Of a stretch of 64,000 nt of DNA, positions 27,947-39,609 are shown one piece after another. Source of the stretch: Mesorhizobium wenxiniae (GTDB taxonomy: Bacteria > Pseudomonadota > Alphaproteobacteria > Rhizobiales > Rhizobiaceae); NCBI RefSeq assembly GCF_002284535.1, contig NZ_NPKH01000020.1, positions 868,001 through 932,000 of the forward strand, in the 5' to 3' direction. Numbering within the stretch: position 1 is the first letter of the stretch; every line of letters starts with the position of its first letter. Below the pieces are notes generated by a model. It saw nothing but the letters and a program-made list of their open reading frames with translations. It made no database searches and was not told the origin of the DNA. The position numbers and the translations under genes were made by a program.

Positions 27947-29125
27947 TTACTCCGCCGGCATGGCAATCGCCCGCGCCGCCCGGTGGCCGGCGAGCATGAC
28001 GCCAAGGCCCAGGATCGGGAACACTGCTGCGACCAGGCCGAGATCGGCTGGCGCGCCATAGCGCAGCACCGTGCCGCCGACGACGGCGCCCAGCGCCACG
28101 CCGAGATAGAGCGCCGAGCCGTTGAGCGACAGCACGATGGGCGCTGCGTCGGGCGCCAGCTTGATGATGCGGCTGGCCTGCGCCGGCGGGAAGGCCCAGC
28201 CGACAATGCCCCACGGCACCATCATGGCCATCAGCGCCGGCCCGGCGACGCTGTGCGGCAGGAATGCCGGGATGACCGAAAGCATGACCAGCATGACCGC
28301 ACTCAGCGCCAGCGACCAGCTGACGGTGCGCGTCGCGCCGAAGCGATCGGCAGCCTGCCCGCCGGCAATGTTGCCGATGACGGCGCCGACACCGAAGGCG
28401 AGCAGCATGCCGGGCAGCGCAATCGGGCTCAAGCCTCCGCCTTCGACGGTTAGCGGCACGACAAAGGCAAAGACCGTAAAGGCGCCGGTGAGCGCCAAAA
28501 GTGTGGTCAGCAGGATCGATGGCACGCCGGGGCGAAGGGTTGCAGCCAGCCGCTGCCTCATCGGCAGCTTGGTGCCGACGATGCCGCGCGGCAGCCGGTA
28601 CCACAGGATGGCGCCGGCCAGCGCGCCGAGCCCGGCGATGGCAAAGAACGTGCCGCGCCAGCCGGCAAGGGTCGCGACAAGTGCGCCGAGCGGCGCGCCG
28701 ACCGCCACCGCCACTGTGGTGCCGCCGACGACGACGGCGATGGCGCGGGCGCGGTGATGATCATCGACAAGCGCCACGGCCGTCCCCTGCGCCGTCGCTG
28801 CGAACAGGCCGGACGACAGCGCCATGACGATGCGCGCGATCAGCAGCAATTCGAAAGAGGAACTCAGCGCCGCCGCCAGATTGCCCAGCACGAACAACAC
28901 CAGCGTCCACAAGATGACGCGCCGCCGGTCCCATTCGCCGGTGAGCGTCGCCAGGAACGGCGTACCGAGCGCATAGGCGAGCGCGAAGGCGGTGATCAGC
29001 GTCCCGGCGAGTGGAACCGAGATGGCGGCATCGGCTGCGATGTCGGGCAACAGGCTTGAAATGACGAAGCCTTCGGTCGCGATCGTGAATGATCCGAGCG
29101 CAAGCCAGATGAGGCGCTTGTCCAT
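27947..29125 (-). CDS. MFS transporter (DHA1/Ara-J-like)
   Basis: 392 residues, 12 helices: ALGSFTIATEGFVISSLLP at helix 1, LTGEWDRRRVILWTLVLF at the 2-3 loop and helix 3, and VGGTTVAVAVGAPLGALV at helix 5. Relatives export sugars, arabinose analogues or drugs. It is divergent from an ArsR-type regulator, with an inverted repeat 16-33 bp upstream of its start, so repression by that regulator is likely. Confidence 0.88.
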   Translation of the reverse strand: MDKRLIWLALGSFTIATEGFVISSLLPDIAADAAISVPLAGTLITAFALAYALGTPFLATLTGEWDRRRVILWTLVLFVLGNLAAALSSSFELLLIARIVMALSSGLFAATAQGTAVALVDDHHRARAIAVVVGGTTVAVAVGAPLGALVATLAGWRGTFFAIAGLGALAGAILWYRLPRGIVGTKLPMRQRLAATLRPGVPSILLTTLLALTGAFTVFAFVVPLTVEGGGLSPIALPGMLLAFGVGAVIGNIAGGQAADRFGATRTVSWSLALSAVMLVMLSVIPAFLPHSVAGPALMAMMVPWGIVGWAFPPAQASRIIKLAPDAAPIVLSLNGSALYLGVALGAVVGGTVLRYGAPADLGLVAAVFPILGLGVMLAGHRAARAIAMPAE

Positions 29126-29140
29126 GGCAACAAATCCTTA

Positions 29141-29158
29141 GTTCAAAAGTTATTGAAC
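29141..29158. promoter_or_regulatory. Candidate ArsR-type operator
   Basis: GTTCA-AAAGTTAT-TGAAC is an inverted repeat with AT-rich centre just upstream of the MFS start. A broader GTTCAAAAGTTATTGAACAA block is typical of ArsR/MarR sites. The divergent ArsR-like gene is the likely source of the binder. Confidence 0.55.
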
Positions 29159-29320
29159 AATTGTACGTAATGGGGCATGGTGTCAATGAAGCCACCTGAG
29201 AATAGCGGAACCCTCCTGACAGCTCTATGTCAGGATAAGGTGGCGGGAGGTGGAAACTGCGTGCATTCATTAAGGAGGAGATGCGTTGAAATCGGCCCTG
29301 ATTGCGCTTAGTTCCTGGGC

Positions 29321-29677
29321 ATGACCCTGCCCCATCCCACCGCCGACCAGATCAGCCTCTCGAACGTGCTTGCCGTGCTCGGCGATCCCACCCGGCTGGC
29401 CATCGTGCGCTATCTCGCCAGCAAGGAAGGCGTGCCGCTGAACTGCAGCCAGTTCCTCGACCTCTGCTCGAAAACCAATCTCAGTTATCACCTTGCCAAA
29501 TTGCGCGAGGCCGGCGTCACACGCACCGAGGTGGTCGGCACCAGCCGGCTGATCACGCTGCGCCGCGACGACCTCGATGCCCGCTTTCCGGGCCTGCTCG
29601 ATAGCGTCATTGCCGCCGCCGTCGGCGATACGGCACTGCCCGCGGTCGGCGCGTCCGAGATCGAAGTCCGCGCCTGA
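29321..29677 (+). CDS. ArsR-family winged-helix regulator
   Basis: 118 residues with LSNVLAVLGDPTRLAIVRYLAS as the first helices and NLSYHLAKLREAGVTRTE as the recognition part. The CVC metal-binding motif of ArsR/SmtB sensors is absent (CSQFLDLCSK gives two Cys elsewhere), so a non-metal signal is likely. It is divergent from an MFS exporter, probably its target. Confidence 0.88.
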   Translation: MTLPHPTADQISLSNVLAVLGDPTRLAIVRYLASKEGVPLNCSQFLDLCSKTNLSYHLAKLREAGVTRTEVVGTSRLITLRRDDLDARFPGLLDSVIAAAVGDTALPAVGASEIEVRA

Positions 29678-29701
29678 GGCTGTTCCTCGCCCCCGTGCAA
29701 C

Positions 29702-29825
29702 GGGGGAGAGGTGGCCGCGAAGCGGCCGGAGAGGGGGCTCCGAAGCGAACAAGCGATCGCTTTGAGGGCTCAAGGGGGGCGGGCAGTCCCCCTCTCCGTC
29801 TCGGCTTCGCCGAGCCACCTCTCCC
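29702..29825. repeat. Long imperfect inverted repeat
   Basis: GGGGAGAGGTGGC... near 29702-29737 is matched in reverse by CCCCCTCTCC...CACCTCTCCC at 29788-29825, each arm itself containing a smaller hairpin (CCGCGAAGCGG; CTCGGCTTCGCCGAG). The element is of a class common between genes in Mesorhizobium. It lies between arsR and the phosphoesterase gene and may fold into a long RNA stem. Confidence 0.6.
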
Positions 29826-29901
29826 TCACTTCCGCGAGGAACCAAAGTCCTGCAAGGTCCGCCCTTCCCGACCAGTAACTCGTCAACCAACGGAGCTTCC
29901 C

Positions 29902-30660
29902 ATGCGCATTGCCGTCCTCGCCGATATCCACGGCAACGTCCTCGCCCTGGACGCCGTGCTCGACGATCTGCGGCAGCGCGGCGGCGCCGACCTCGTCGTC
30001 AATATCGGCGATTGCGTCTCCGGCCCGCTCTGGCCGCGCGAGACTTTTGCGCGGCTTGAAGCGCTCGCGCTGCCGACGGTGCGCGGCAATCACGACCGCC
30101 GCGTCGCCCGCGACACCGCCGATGAAGCCATGTGGCCGTCCGACCGCTACGCGCAGGAACGGCTGACATCGGCCCAGCGCGAGGCGCTGTTGGCCTTGCC
30201 CCTCACGCTGGAGATCGCGCCGGGCGTGGTTGCCTTCCATGCCCGGCCCGACCACGACGAAAAATATCTGACCGATACGATAGCCGGCGGGCAGCTGGTG
30301 CGCGCACCGTTGGCCGCCATCAAGCGGCGGCTGGCCGCGCTCGATCCCGCTTGCCGCATCGTGCTGTGCGGCCATAGCCACCGCAGCGAACTGATCCGTA
30401 TCCCCGACGGCCCTACCGTCTTCAATCCGGGCAGCATCGGCTGCCCCGCTTATGGCGACGACACGCCACCGGCGCATGTTTCGGAGCAAGGCTCTCCGCA
30501 TGCACGCTACGGCATTGTCGAACTGGGTGAGCCGGGCCGCCCCGACCGTTTTGCGGCCATCGCCGTCGACTATGACCATGAGGCGGCAGCGCGGCAGGCC
30601 GAACAGGCGGGACGGCCGGAATGGGCCCACGCGCTGCGAACCGGGTTTATGTCGGGTTGA
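29902..30660 (+). CDS. Calcineurin-like metallophosphoesterase (YfcE-like)
   Basis: 252 residues. Metal-binding motifs in order: DIHGN (residues 8-12), GDC in NIGDCVSGPL, GNHD in TVRGNHDRR, then FHARP and GHSHRSE. All ligands for a binuclear metal centre are present. It is probably a phosphodiesterase or phosphatase on a small substrate in the cytoplasm; no signal peptide. ATG at 29902 follows CGGAGCTTCC. Confidence 0.88.
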   Translation: MRIAVLADIHGNVLALDAVLDDLRQRGGADLVVNIGDCVSGPLWPRETFARLEALALPTVRGNHDRRVARDTADEAMWPSDRYAQERLTSAQREALLALPLTLEIAPGVVAFHARPDHDEKYLTDTIAGGQLVRAPLAAIKRRLAALDPACRIVLCGHSHRSELIRIPDGPTVFNPGSIGCPAYGDDTPPAHVSEQGSPHARYGIVELGEPGRPDRFAAIAVDYDHEAAARQAEQAGRPEWAHALRTGFMSG

Positions 30661-30663
30661 ACG

Positions 30664-30758
30664 AGGTACGAGTTCCCAGGCTGAACGCGGAACGCGTTCA
30701 TACCCCAGGTTGAAGAGGTACGAGTTCATACCCCAGGCTGAACGCGGAACGCGTTCAT
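30664..30758. repeat. Two-copy tandem repeat of about 55 bp
   Basis: GAGGTACGAGTTC and CCAGGCTGAACGCGGAACGC each occur twice (30664 and 30716; 30676 and 30733), with a GTTCATACCCCAGG link. The copies differ by about five bases in period. It lies just after the phosphoesterase stop and has no coding signal. Confidence 0.7.
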
Positions 30759-30920
30759 GCCCGGCTGAGCTTGCTCATGCCGCGGACCGGACACCATTCC
30801 CCAGCCGCATTTTCCGACTTACATAGCGCCATGTCGTCGTTTATAAAATCGACCTGGAATGCGGTGGCGTTTCCGTGCCAGGCCGCGCCTCCGGGAATGC
30901 TTCTATCGCCCACGGCCAAA

Positions 30921-31880
30921 ATGATGAGGCGCACAGTTACGCTCCGAACGACGCTGTACGCGCTCACTGCCGCCCTTCTCCTGCTGACGGCGCTGCTGCC
31001 GGCCAAAGCCGAGGAGGCGCCGATCGTTTCCATCGTGACCGACCTCGCTCCAGGCGATCTCCTGAACGTCCGCGCCACGGCATCGGCGATGGGCAAGATC
31101 AAGGCTCGGCTGCCTAACGGTACGAGCGTCAACAATCTCGGCTGCAACGACGTCAATGGCTACCGCTGGTGCAGGGTCGCAGAAATTGACAATCCGCAAC
31201 TGACGGGATGGGCTCCCGCGCGCTACCTGAACCCCGACAATCCGGCGGCCGTTTCGGATGCGGATGCCGAAACGACCGGCGAAGGCACAGCTCCTGCAGC
31301 CGAGGCTTCGAACCTGGTATCCGCAGATCAGCCGCTTCCCGACCTGACAGCGCGCCTGGGCGCGCCCGGAACCACGATGACAGCCGCCGACGCAATCGGC
31401 AGGGCGGCCATCGAAGACGCTTACCGCCTGGCGCTCGCGGCCAGCGGAAATCCTTCGACCGGCGAGACGCAGTCGCCCGCAGCAGCGGAGGAACCCATCC
31501 GGCATCGCGCCGTCAATACAGCGCCTCCGGCCAACGCACAGACCGTTGCGCGGCTGCAGCCGCCGGGGAGGCCCGCGCCGGCCCTGGGTGCCCGCAACGA
31601 GATTCCTTGCGCGCGCTATGTCGGCCAGCCGATGACCAGCTGCAAGGCGGGCGTTGTGCATACGGGCGACAAAGCCGAGGTGACCGTGACCTGGCCCGAT
31701 GGCGGTACCCGCGTCATCAGTTTCCAGGTCGGTCGGCCCGCCGGTTCGAATGCATCAGGTGAATTCCGCTACACGCGCGAGGGCAGCCTGAACATCATCC
31801 GCGTCGGCGTTTCCGAACGCTTCGAGATCACGGATCAGTTGGCGCTGGGGGATGAGTGGCTAAGGGGAATAAGGCAGTAG
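30921..31880 (+). CDS. Secreted SH3-domain protein
   Basis: 319 residues. A Sec signal peptide (RTTLYALTAALLLLTALLP, cut near AKA-EE) is followed by a bacterial SH3 domain at about residues 38-95 (GDLLNVRATASAMGKIKARL, LTGWAPARYL), a Pro/Ala-rich linker and a C-terminal beta-rich domain (CKAGVVHTGDKAEVTVTWPDG). Probably periplasmic, possibly cell-wall binding. The start is set by the signal peptide; there is no strong ribosome site. The TAG stop at 31878 lies inside the inverted copies of the octanucleotide array, so changes there could alter the C-terminus. Confidence 0.75.
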   Translation: MMRRTVTLRTTLYALTAALLLLTALLPAKAEEAPIVSIVTDLAPGDLLNVRATASAMGKIKARLPNGTSVNNLGCNDVNGYRWCRVAEIDNPQLTGWAPARYLNPDNPAAVSDADAETTGEGTAPAAEASNLVSADQPLPDLTARLGAPGTTMTAADAIGRAAIEDAYRLALAASGNPSTGETQSPAAAEEPIRHRAVNTAPPANAQTVARLQPPGRPAPALGARNEIPCARYVGQPMTSCKAGVVHTGDKAEVTVTWPDGGTRVISFQVGRPAGSNASGEFRYTREGSLNIIRVGVSERFEITDQLALGDEWLRGIRQ

Positions 31881-32007
31881 GGCAGTAGGGCAATATGTTT
31901 AAAGGGCGCTCGAACCTCTGCCCTACTGCCCTACTGCCCTACTGCCCTACTGCCCTACTGCCCTACTGCCCTACTGCCCTACTGCCCTACTGCCCTACTG
32001 CCCTACT
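31873..32007. repeat. Octanucleotide TGCCCTAC array with inverted copies
   Basis: TGCCCTAC is repeated head to tail from 31919 to 32007, 89 bases or about 11 copies, with no mismatch. About two copies in the opposite orientation (GTAGGGCA) lie at 31873-31891, containing the stop codon of the SH3 gene. The two parts can pair as a long stem with a 27-base loop. It lies about 140 bp before the carB start. Such perfect arrays tend to vary in copy number by slippage. Confidence 0.95.
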
Positions 32008-32021
32008 CGCATTTTAGGGGG

Positions 32022-32050
32022 TTACATCAGGCAAAACTCTTCCCTATAAG
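32022..32050 (+). promoter_or_regulatory. Candidate carB promoter
   Basis: TATAAG at 32045-32050 is a good -10 box; the hexamer 17 bases upstream, TTACAT, is a weak -35. The start would be near 32057, giving a leader of about 90 nt. The same CCCTATAAGG box occurs before hldD. Confidence 0.4.
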
Positions 32051-32083
32051 GCCCTCCTAGCCTGATACCAGAATCGCGAGCAC

Positions 32084-32113
32084 AACCGGCCGGGTCCTCC
32101 CCGTCCGGTTTTT
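32084..32113 (+). terminator. Terminator-like hairpin in the carB leader
   Basis: AACCGG pairs with CCGGTT around a GC-rich interior and is followed by TTTTT, 32 bases before the carB ATG; flanking GCAC/GTGC can extend the stem. If the promoter upstream is right, it lies in the carB leader and could be an attenuator. Otherwise it ends the SH3 transcript. Confidence 0.65.
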
Positions 32114-32145
32114 CGTGCAAGCCGCCTGCCGAACGGACCCTCGAT

Positions 32146-35649
<3,504 letters not shown>

Positions 35650-35661
35650 GTGATTAGCCGA

Positions 35662-35702
35662 TCTCCCTCCTTGTGGGGGAGATGGCCGGCAGGCCAGAGG
35701 GG
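35662..35702. repeat. Short palindromic intergenic element
   Basis: TCTCCCTCCTTGTGGGGGAGA is followed by GGCCGGCAGGCC and AGAGGGGG directly after carB. It is a common class of rhizobial intergenic repeat and may serve as the carB transcript end. Confidence 0.5.
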
Positions 35703-35839
35703 GCGCTGTCACGCCAACGCTGCGATTCCTACAGCACCCTGATCCTTTCGTGCCGATCCGCCTACCCCATAGGGTGAAGAGGGCGGCCCAACCCGCCCGA
35801 GATTTGACCGCAAAACAGCTGTCTTTGCCGTCGCTCGCT

Positions 35840-36304
35840 CTAGTTGAGAAACCCGATAAACCGTCCCGCGAACAGCACCGACGTCCACAGCACAAGCGAG
35901 AGCACAGCCACGATGGTCACGGTCCCGCCAGCCGGCTCGTCGCCGCCTTTTGCGCGGCGCATGAAGACGAGGAAGTTGGCCCCGGCGAGAAGGATGAGTG
36001 TCATCTTGGCGAAAAAAATTGGCATCGCCGCATACTCGCTCGCCCTGACTGAAAAGAGCAGCGACCCCGTGGCAAGCGCGCCGGCGAACGCGGCAAATGC
36101 GGTGCGGCGCAGCAGCGCAACGAACGCCGCGTGCGGCAGCGAGCGGAAGGCGCCCAGGATTCTGAGATCCATGAGCCAGACGCTGGTCAGCAGCGCGCCG
36201 ATCGACATGATGTGGAGCGCATTGACGATGGGGTAGGCGACGAAAGAGGCCTTCAGTACCCGCACGAAGGCGAGTTGCTCGATGCCGGCGAGGAGCTCGT
36301 CCAT
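35840..36304 (-). CDS. Four-helix inner-membrane protein (DUF2214/DUF6644-like)
   Basis: 154 residues with about four membrane helices: AYPIVNALHIMSIGALLTSVW, AFAAFAGALATGSLLF, FFAKMTLILLAGANFLVF and VTIVAVLSLVLWTSVLF. His and Arg near helix ends resemble small haem- or copper-related membrane proteins, but there is no firm family match from reading alone. Its ATG directly follows the stop of the upstream periplasmic protein gene, so the two are one operon and may form a complex. Confidence 0.75.
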   Translation of the reverse strand: MDELLAGIEQLAFVRVLKASFVAYPIVNALHIMSIGALLTSVWLMDLRILGAFRSLPHAAFVALLRRTAFAAFAGALATGSLLFSVRASEYAAMPIFFAKMTLILLAGANFLVFMRRAKGGDEPAGGTVTIVAVLSLVLWTSVLFAGRFIGFLN

Positions 36305-36694
36305 TCAGGCCGGCGGGACGCGGTCGGGATAAACATCATAGGTCTTGCCATTGACGATGATGCGGGATGCTTTCATCAACTTCTCGGTCTCGTCTCGCGA
36401 GCGGTGGCCGATCGCGGTCACCTCGTCGCCGACTTTGGCGACCTCCTCGGTGAAGCCGGCGGCGATCGTCCGGGACGGCGGCGCCAAATCCACCCGCCAG
36501 ACCTCGCCCTCTGCGTCGACATCCAGCGTGGCATGTGGATTGCCGATGTAGATGGCCGTGATCTTGCCCCGGAGTTCGAAGAACCCGTCCTGGGTCCACG
36601 ACCAGCCGTGATGTGCATAGGCTACGGTGGCGGCGGCAAGAATCACTGCCGCTGCCAGCGTGACGCTGCGAAGCCCTTTGAAAGGTGACTGCAT
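36305..36694 (-). CDS. Periplasmic DUF6152-like protein
   Basis: 129 residues. A signal peptide (LAAAVILAAATVAYA) precedes HHGWSWTQDGFFELRG, which starts the mature domain with a His pair as in DUF6152 proteins; GNPHATLDVDAEGEVWRVDLAPP and NGKTYDVYPDRVP follow. Function unknown; the His could bind metal. Cotranscribed with the membrane protein gene downstream. Confidence 0.8.
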   Translation of the reverse strand: MQSPFKGLRSVTLAAAVILAAATVAYAHHGWSWTQDGFFELRGKITAIYIGNPHATLDVDAEGEVWRVDLAPPSRTIAAGFTEEVAKVGDEVTAIGHRSRDETEKLMKASRIIVNGKTYDVYPDRVPPA

Positions 36695-37010
36695 TGCTCG
36701 CCTCCTCATCCCACCGCATTCGAGAGTAGGTCACGGCGCGGCAACGTCAAATCACATCGGTGCGAAGGTCATGGGCTACGGAGATCGATGCCGAAGTCAG
36801 CGCCGCCCCTCAACCCCCTGCCGGAACCTTCTCCCCGTGATTACGGAGAGAGGGTAAGGGTGAGGGGCAGCGCCAACCTGGAGCGATTGCCGTTCGGCAG
36901 GAACGGTCCGGTCTTGCTTCTGACATCTATGCACGCCATGTTCGGCCCCTAGCCCGCTCTTCTTCTCCATCGAATGAAGGTCGGAGACTCACATGTGAAC
37001 GAGGCACACC
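36695..37010. other. Intergenic region with a palindromic repeat
   Basis: 316 bp without a credible gene. Positions 36805-36874 hold a CCCCTCA...CCTTCTCCCCG / CGGAGAGAGGG...TGAGGGGC element of the same class as 61132-61256. The rest must hold the promoters of the divergent DUF6152-like and zeta-inhibitor genes. Confidence 0.5.
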
Positions 37011-37331
37011 ATGAGCAGTATGAGAGACCGTCAGGAAGGCTTCGAAAAGAAGTTTGCGATGGACGAGGACACGAAATTCAGGGCCATGGCGCGCCGCAAC
37101 AAGCTGCTCGGCCTATGGGCGGCTGAAAAGCTCGGCAAAACCGGTGAGGACGCCGACGCCTATGCGAAAGAGGTGGTGCGCGCGGACTTCGAAGAGGCCG
37201 GGGACGACGACGTGTTGCGCAAAATACGCGCCGATTTCGACGCGGCGGGCGTCGCCCAGTCGGATGTTCAGATTCGCGGCGCCATGGACGAACTGCTGGT
37301 GACCGCGGTCGAGCAGATCAAGAACACCTGA
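37011..37331 (+). CDS. F1-ATPase inhibitor zeta subunit (DUF1476)
   Basis: 106 residues, all helical: RDRQEGFEKKFAMDEDTKF is the inhibitory N-terminal segment known from the Paracoccus zeta subunit, followed by a four-helix bundle (LLGLWAAEKLGKTGEDADAY, IRGAMDELLVTAVEQI). It blocks ATP hydrolysis by F1Fo-ATPase in alphaproteobacteria. An ATG three codons downstream is also possible. No atp genes are nearby, which is normal for this gene. Confidence 0.92.
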   Translation: MSSMRDRQEGFEKKFAMDEDTKFRAMARRNKLLGLWAAEKLGKTGEDADAYAKEVVRADFEEAGDDDVLRKIRADFDAAGVAQSDVQIRGAMDELLVTAVEQIKNT

Positions 37332-37343
37332 GAGCTGCGCCAG

Positions 37344-37466
37344 CCTAAAGCGCCTCGCGACGCGCTTTAGGCACTTGTTTTATGCGTGTCGTTATCCCCA
37401 AACTGCCGCGCACCCTCGGGTCAAGCCCCGGGTCAAGCCCGAGGGCATGCTTTTGGGCGATATGCA
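37344..37466. repeat. RIME-like palindromic element, copy 2
   Basis: CCTAAAGCGCCTCGCGA with CGCGCTTTAGG forms the first palindrome, then GCGTGTCGTTATCCCCAAA with CTTTTGGGCGATATGC the second. It resembles 23011-23116 but has an added CCCTCGGGTCAAG...CCCGAGGG hairpin in the middle. It ends directly at the DUF4142 stop codon, between convergent genes. Confidence 0.75.
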
Positions 37467-38018
37467 TTAGCTGTGAGCGGCCACCAGATCCTTTATGTGT
37501 TTTTCGTGCATCCGCAGCGTCGGTAGCGTCTTCTTGGCGAATTCCTTCAGCGCCGGGTCTTCGCCCGACTGCGCATAGGTGGAAAACAGCGCCAACGCCT
37601 GCTTGTGCGCCTCGGTCTGCAGGAGGATGTATTTCGCCTGGAATTCATCGCCATCCAAGCCCTTGAGCTGGTCTAGCATCGTCTGATCCCTCGGCAACAA
37701 AGCGGGGCCGCTCGCCGTAACCGAGGCCGTGGTCTGGCTCTGTTCCAGAGCTGCCTTGAAATCCTCGCCAGCCTTGGTGTGATCCCTGACCATCATCGCG
37801 GCGAATTCCTTCACATCGGCGGCGACATTCTTTTGTTCGGCCAGCTTGCTGCTTTCAATCTCGAAGCGGTTGGCGCTGGGGACAGTTCTGGTGAAGGTTT
37901 CGGTCTCGATCTTGGTTTCGCCGACAGCCGGTATGTCGGCCGGCGTGGCGGATTGGGCGAAGGCCGCCGGCGTGCCGGCAAACAAAGCGACCATGGCAAG
38001 CGTGAGATGCGGTTTCAC
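37467..38018 (-). CDS. DUF4142 periplasmic protein
   Basis: 183 residues: signal peptide (LTLAMVALFAGTPAAFA), then a ferritin-like helical domain typical of DUF4142 (FEIESSKLAEQKNVAADVKEF, MVRDHTKAGEDF, LFSTYAQSGEDPALKEFAKK, HEKHIKDL). His and Glu residues occur in helices as in metal-binding relatives. Function is unknown; in rhizobia similar genes are often stress-linked. GTG at 38018 is preceded by GGAG at good spacing. Confidence 0.85.
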   Translation of the reverse strand: MKPHLTLAMVALFAGTPAAFAQSATPADIPAVGETKIETETFTRTVPSANRFEIESSKLAEQKNVAADVKEFAAMMVRDHTKAGEDFKAALEQSQTTASVTASGPALLPRDQTMLDQLKGLDGDEFQAKYILLQTEAHKQALALFSTYAQSGEDPALKEFAKKTLPTLRMHEKHIKDLVAAHS

Positions 38019-38095
38019 AGGAAATCTCCGGGTTTGTGATCCTTGGAGAGTCAACGCGACACAAGCAGCGAAGTTGCGCGGACATTGGAGCGCCC

Positions 38096-38128
38096 TCCCT
38101 TCTCCCCTTTGTAAGGGGGAGAAGGGAA
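38096..38128. repeat. CCTTCTCCCC palindromic element
   Basis: CCCTTCTCCCC and GGGGGAGAAGGG form a stem between the DUF899 and DUF4142 genes. It belongs to the class seen at 17442, 39000 and 61132 and could end the DUF899 transcript. Confidence 0.55.
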
Positions 38129-38135
38129 GGCCCAC

Positions 38136-38879
38136 TCAGTGGCAGCACGCGCCGGCATACTGCAGCTGCTCGTCCCAGTCCGGCCGGCCTTCAGGTGTGA
38201 AATCCATCAGGTTCCACAAGGGCTCGCAGGTGCCGACGGCGCGCGGGTCCTGGCCGGGTTCGGTGGGCGCGAAACCAAGCTCCGAACTCCAGAAATGGCG
38301 AATGCCGTCGGCGTCGCGATGGAACACCGACAGCATCGGCAACTGCGCGCCGTCGTCGGCCTCCGCGTGGTAGTCGCGCTTGAAGCTGTTGCCGGCCGAG
38401 GAGAGCAGCCGCATGTTCGTCCAGCCACGATCGCGGCCAAGCGTGATCAGGTTTTCGAGCGCGGTCTTGCCCACCACGGCGAAGTTGAAGCCGGCGGCCT
38501 CCAGATGGTCGATGGCGCCGTCGAACTGATCGAGCAGCGCCGTGCAGGACGGGCATGGCTGGTCGGCCCGCGCGAGCTTCGCCGTGCCGCCGCTTGTCGC
38601 CACGTCGCGCGTCTCCTGCGGATGGCGCGGAAACATCATCGAGTAGACGATCAGTGTGTCCTTGCCAGGCGAAAACAGCTCCGACAGTTTTATCCGGGCC
38701 GGCTTGCCGTCGGGGCCAAGCCCGTCGAACACATAGTCCTCAGGCACCAGCCCGCCCGGCGGCAGTGCGCGACGGGCGACGGCTACATCCTCCATGGCGC
38801 GGCGCAGCTCGATCTCCTTCTGCAAAAGGGTTTCGCGGGCGGCGCGGTATTCCTGGGATTCGTTGGGAAAGGTGATCAT
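38136..38879 (-). CDS. DUF899 thioredoxin-fold protein
   Basis: 247 residues of the DUF899 family. LVPEDYVFDGLGPDGKPARI starts the domain, CPSC (DQPCPSCTALLDQFDGA) is the redox motif, and HRDADGIRHFWSSELGF is the conserved C-terminal part. It is probably a thiol-disulfide or peroxidase-like protein, not characterised. The ATG at 38879 is preferred over one four codons upstream because GGAG lies six bases before it. Confidence 0.87.
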   Translation of the reverse strand: MITFPNESQEYRAARETLLQKEIELRRAMEDVAVARRALPPGGLVPEDYVFDGLGPDGKPARIKLSELFSPGKDTLIVYSMMFPRHPQETRDVATSGGTAKLARADQPCPSCTALLDQFDGAIDHLEAAGFNFAVVGKTALENLITLGRDRGWTNMRLLSSAGNSFKRDYHAEADDGAQLPMLSVFHRDADGIRHFWSSELGFAPTEPGQDPRAVGTCEPLWNLMDFTPEGRPDWDEQLQYAGACCH

Positions 38880-38999
38880 CGTCATCTCCATCAGCCGTGC
38901 GTTTGACGACGCCTGCCTGTTTGCGGCAACGCGCCTTGCCTCTCAAGGACGCATCGCGAAGGACGGTTCCGACATTTTTGCACACGCAGGCGGCAGAAG

Positions 39000-39152
39000 T
39001 CCCCTCACCCAGCCTCCGCTTCGCTGCTGACCTCCCCAAGGGAGAGGAGACTGTCAACGCCGGTGCCAACCTCTTCTCCCCGCCGGGGAGAAGGTGGCCG
39101 CCCACGGCTCTTGCCTCCGCAAGCCCGAGGACAGGCTCCGCGGTCGGATGAG
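39000..39152. repeat. Composite palindromic intergenic repeat
   Basis: CCCCTCACCCAGCCTCCGCTTC at one end, CTTCTCCCCGCCGGGGAGAAG in the middle and GGATGAGGGGGA at the other end form nested inverted repeats between the DUF899 and LprI-like genes. It is of the same class as 61132-61256. Confidence 0.55.
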
Positions 39153-39186
39153 GGGGACCTCACATGGGATACCGGGACAAACGAAG

Positions 39187-39609
39187 TTACTGCGCCGCCG
39201 GCACCGGGCAGTTGGCATCGCCTTCCTGGCAATTGAGGTAGCCCTGGAAATCCCTCAGCCGGTTGTCGGTAACGCCCTCCTGGCAGCCGGCGACGACCAT
39301 TGGATACATGCTGCCGGCCATGTCGGGCGGGCCGCCCTGAAATTTGCACTCGGCATCGCGGAAAGCGACCCAGGCGCGCTGCGCATCGACCAGCAGCTTC
39401 TTTGACGCCGCATTGTCCTTCAGCCGACCCTCGATCTGCTTGTAGGCGTCGTTGAGCTTTTTGTCGGCCTTCGCGAGCGACTTGCCGGCGCATTCGTTCA
39501 TGGTCGTTTGATCCATCGCATTGGCGCAATCGTCGGCCGCTCGCGCCTCGTTGGCGAATAGCGGAACGGCGAGGATAAAGGTGGCGAGGCCGGTTTTGGG
39601 AAGCCGCAT
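39187..39609 (-). CDS. Lysozyme-inhibitor LprI-like (DUF1311) periplasmic protein
   Basis: 140 residues: signal peptide (LATFILAVPLFANEARA), then a DUF1311 domain with the usual order Cys-Met-Asp-Gln-Thr (CANAMDQTTMNECAGKSL), helices LNDAYKQIEGRLK and LLVDAQRAWVAFRDAEC, and Cys near the C-terminus. LprI of Mycobacterium inhibits lysozyme; for rhizobial members this is unproven. ATG at 39609. Confidence 0.87.
   Translation of the reverse strand: MRLPKTGLATFILAVPLFANEARAADDCANAMDQTTMNECAGKSLAKADKKLNDAYKQIEGRLKDNAASKKLLVDAQRAWVAFRDAECKFQGGPPDMAGSMYPMVVAGCQEGVTDNRLRDFQGYLNCQEGDANCPVPAAQ

Noticed and set aside
29702-29825. Insertion sequence remnant
   Set aside because: There is inverted-repeat structure but no transposase fragment or target duplication; it fits palindromic intergenic elements better.
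31919-32007. CRISPR array
   Set aside because: The units are 8 bp and contiguous with no spacers, so it is a simple tandem repeat.
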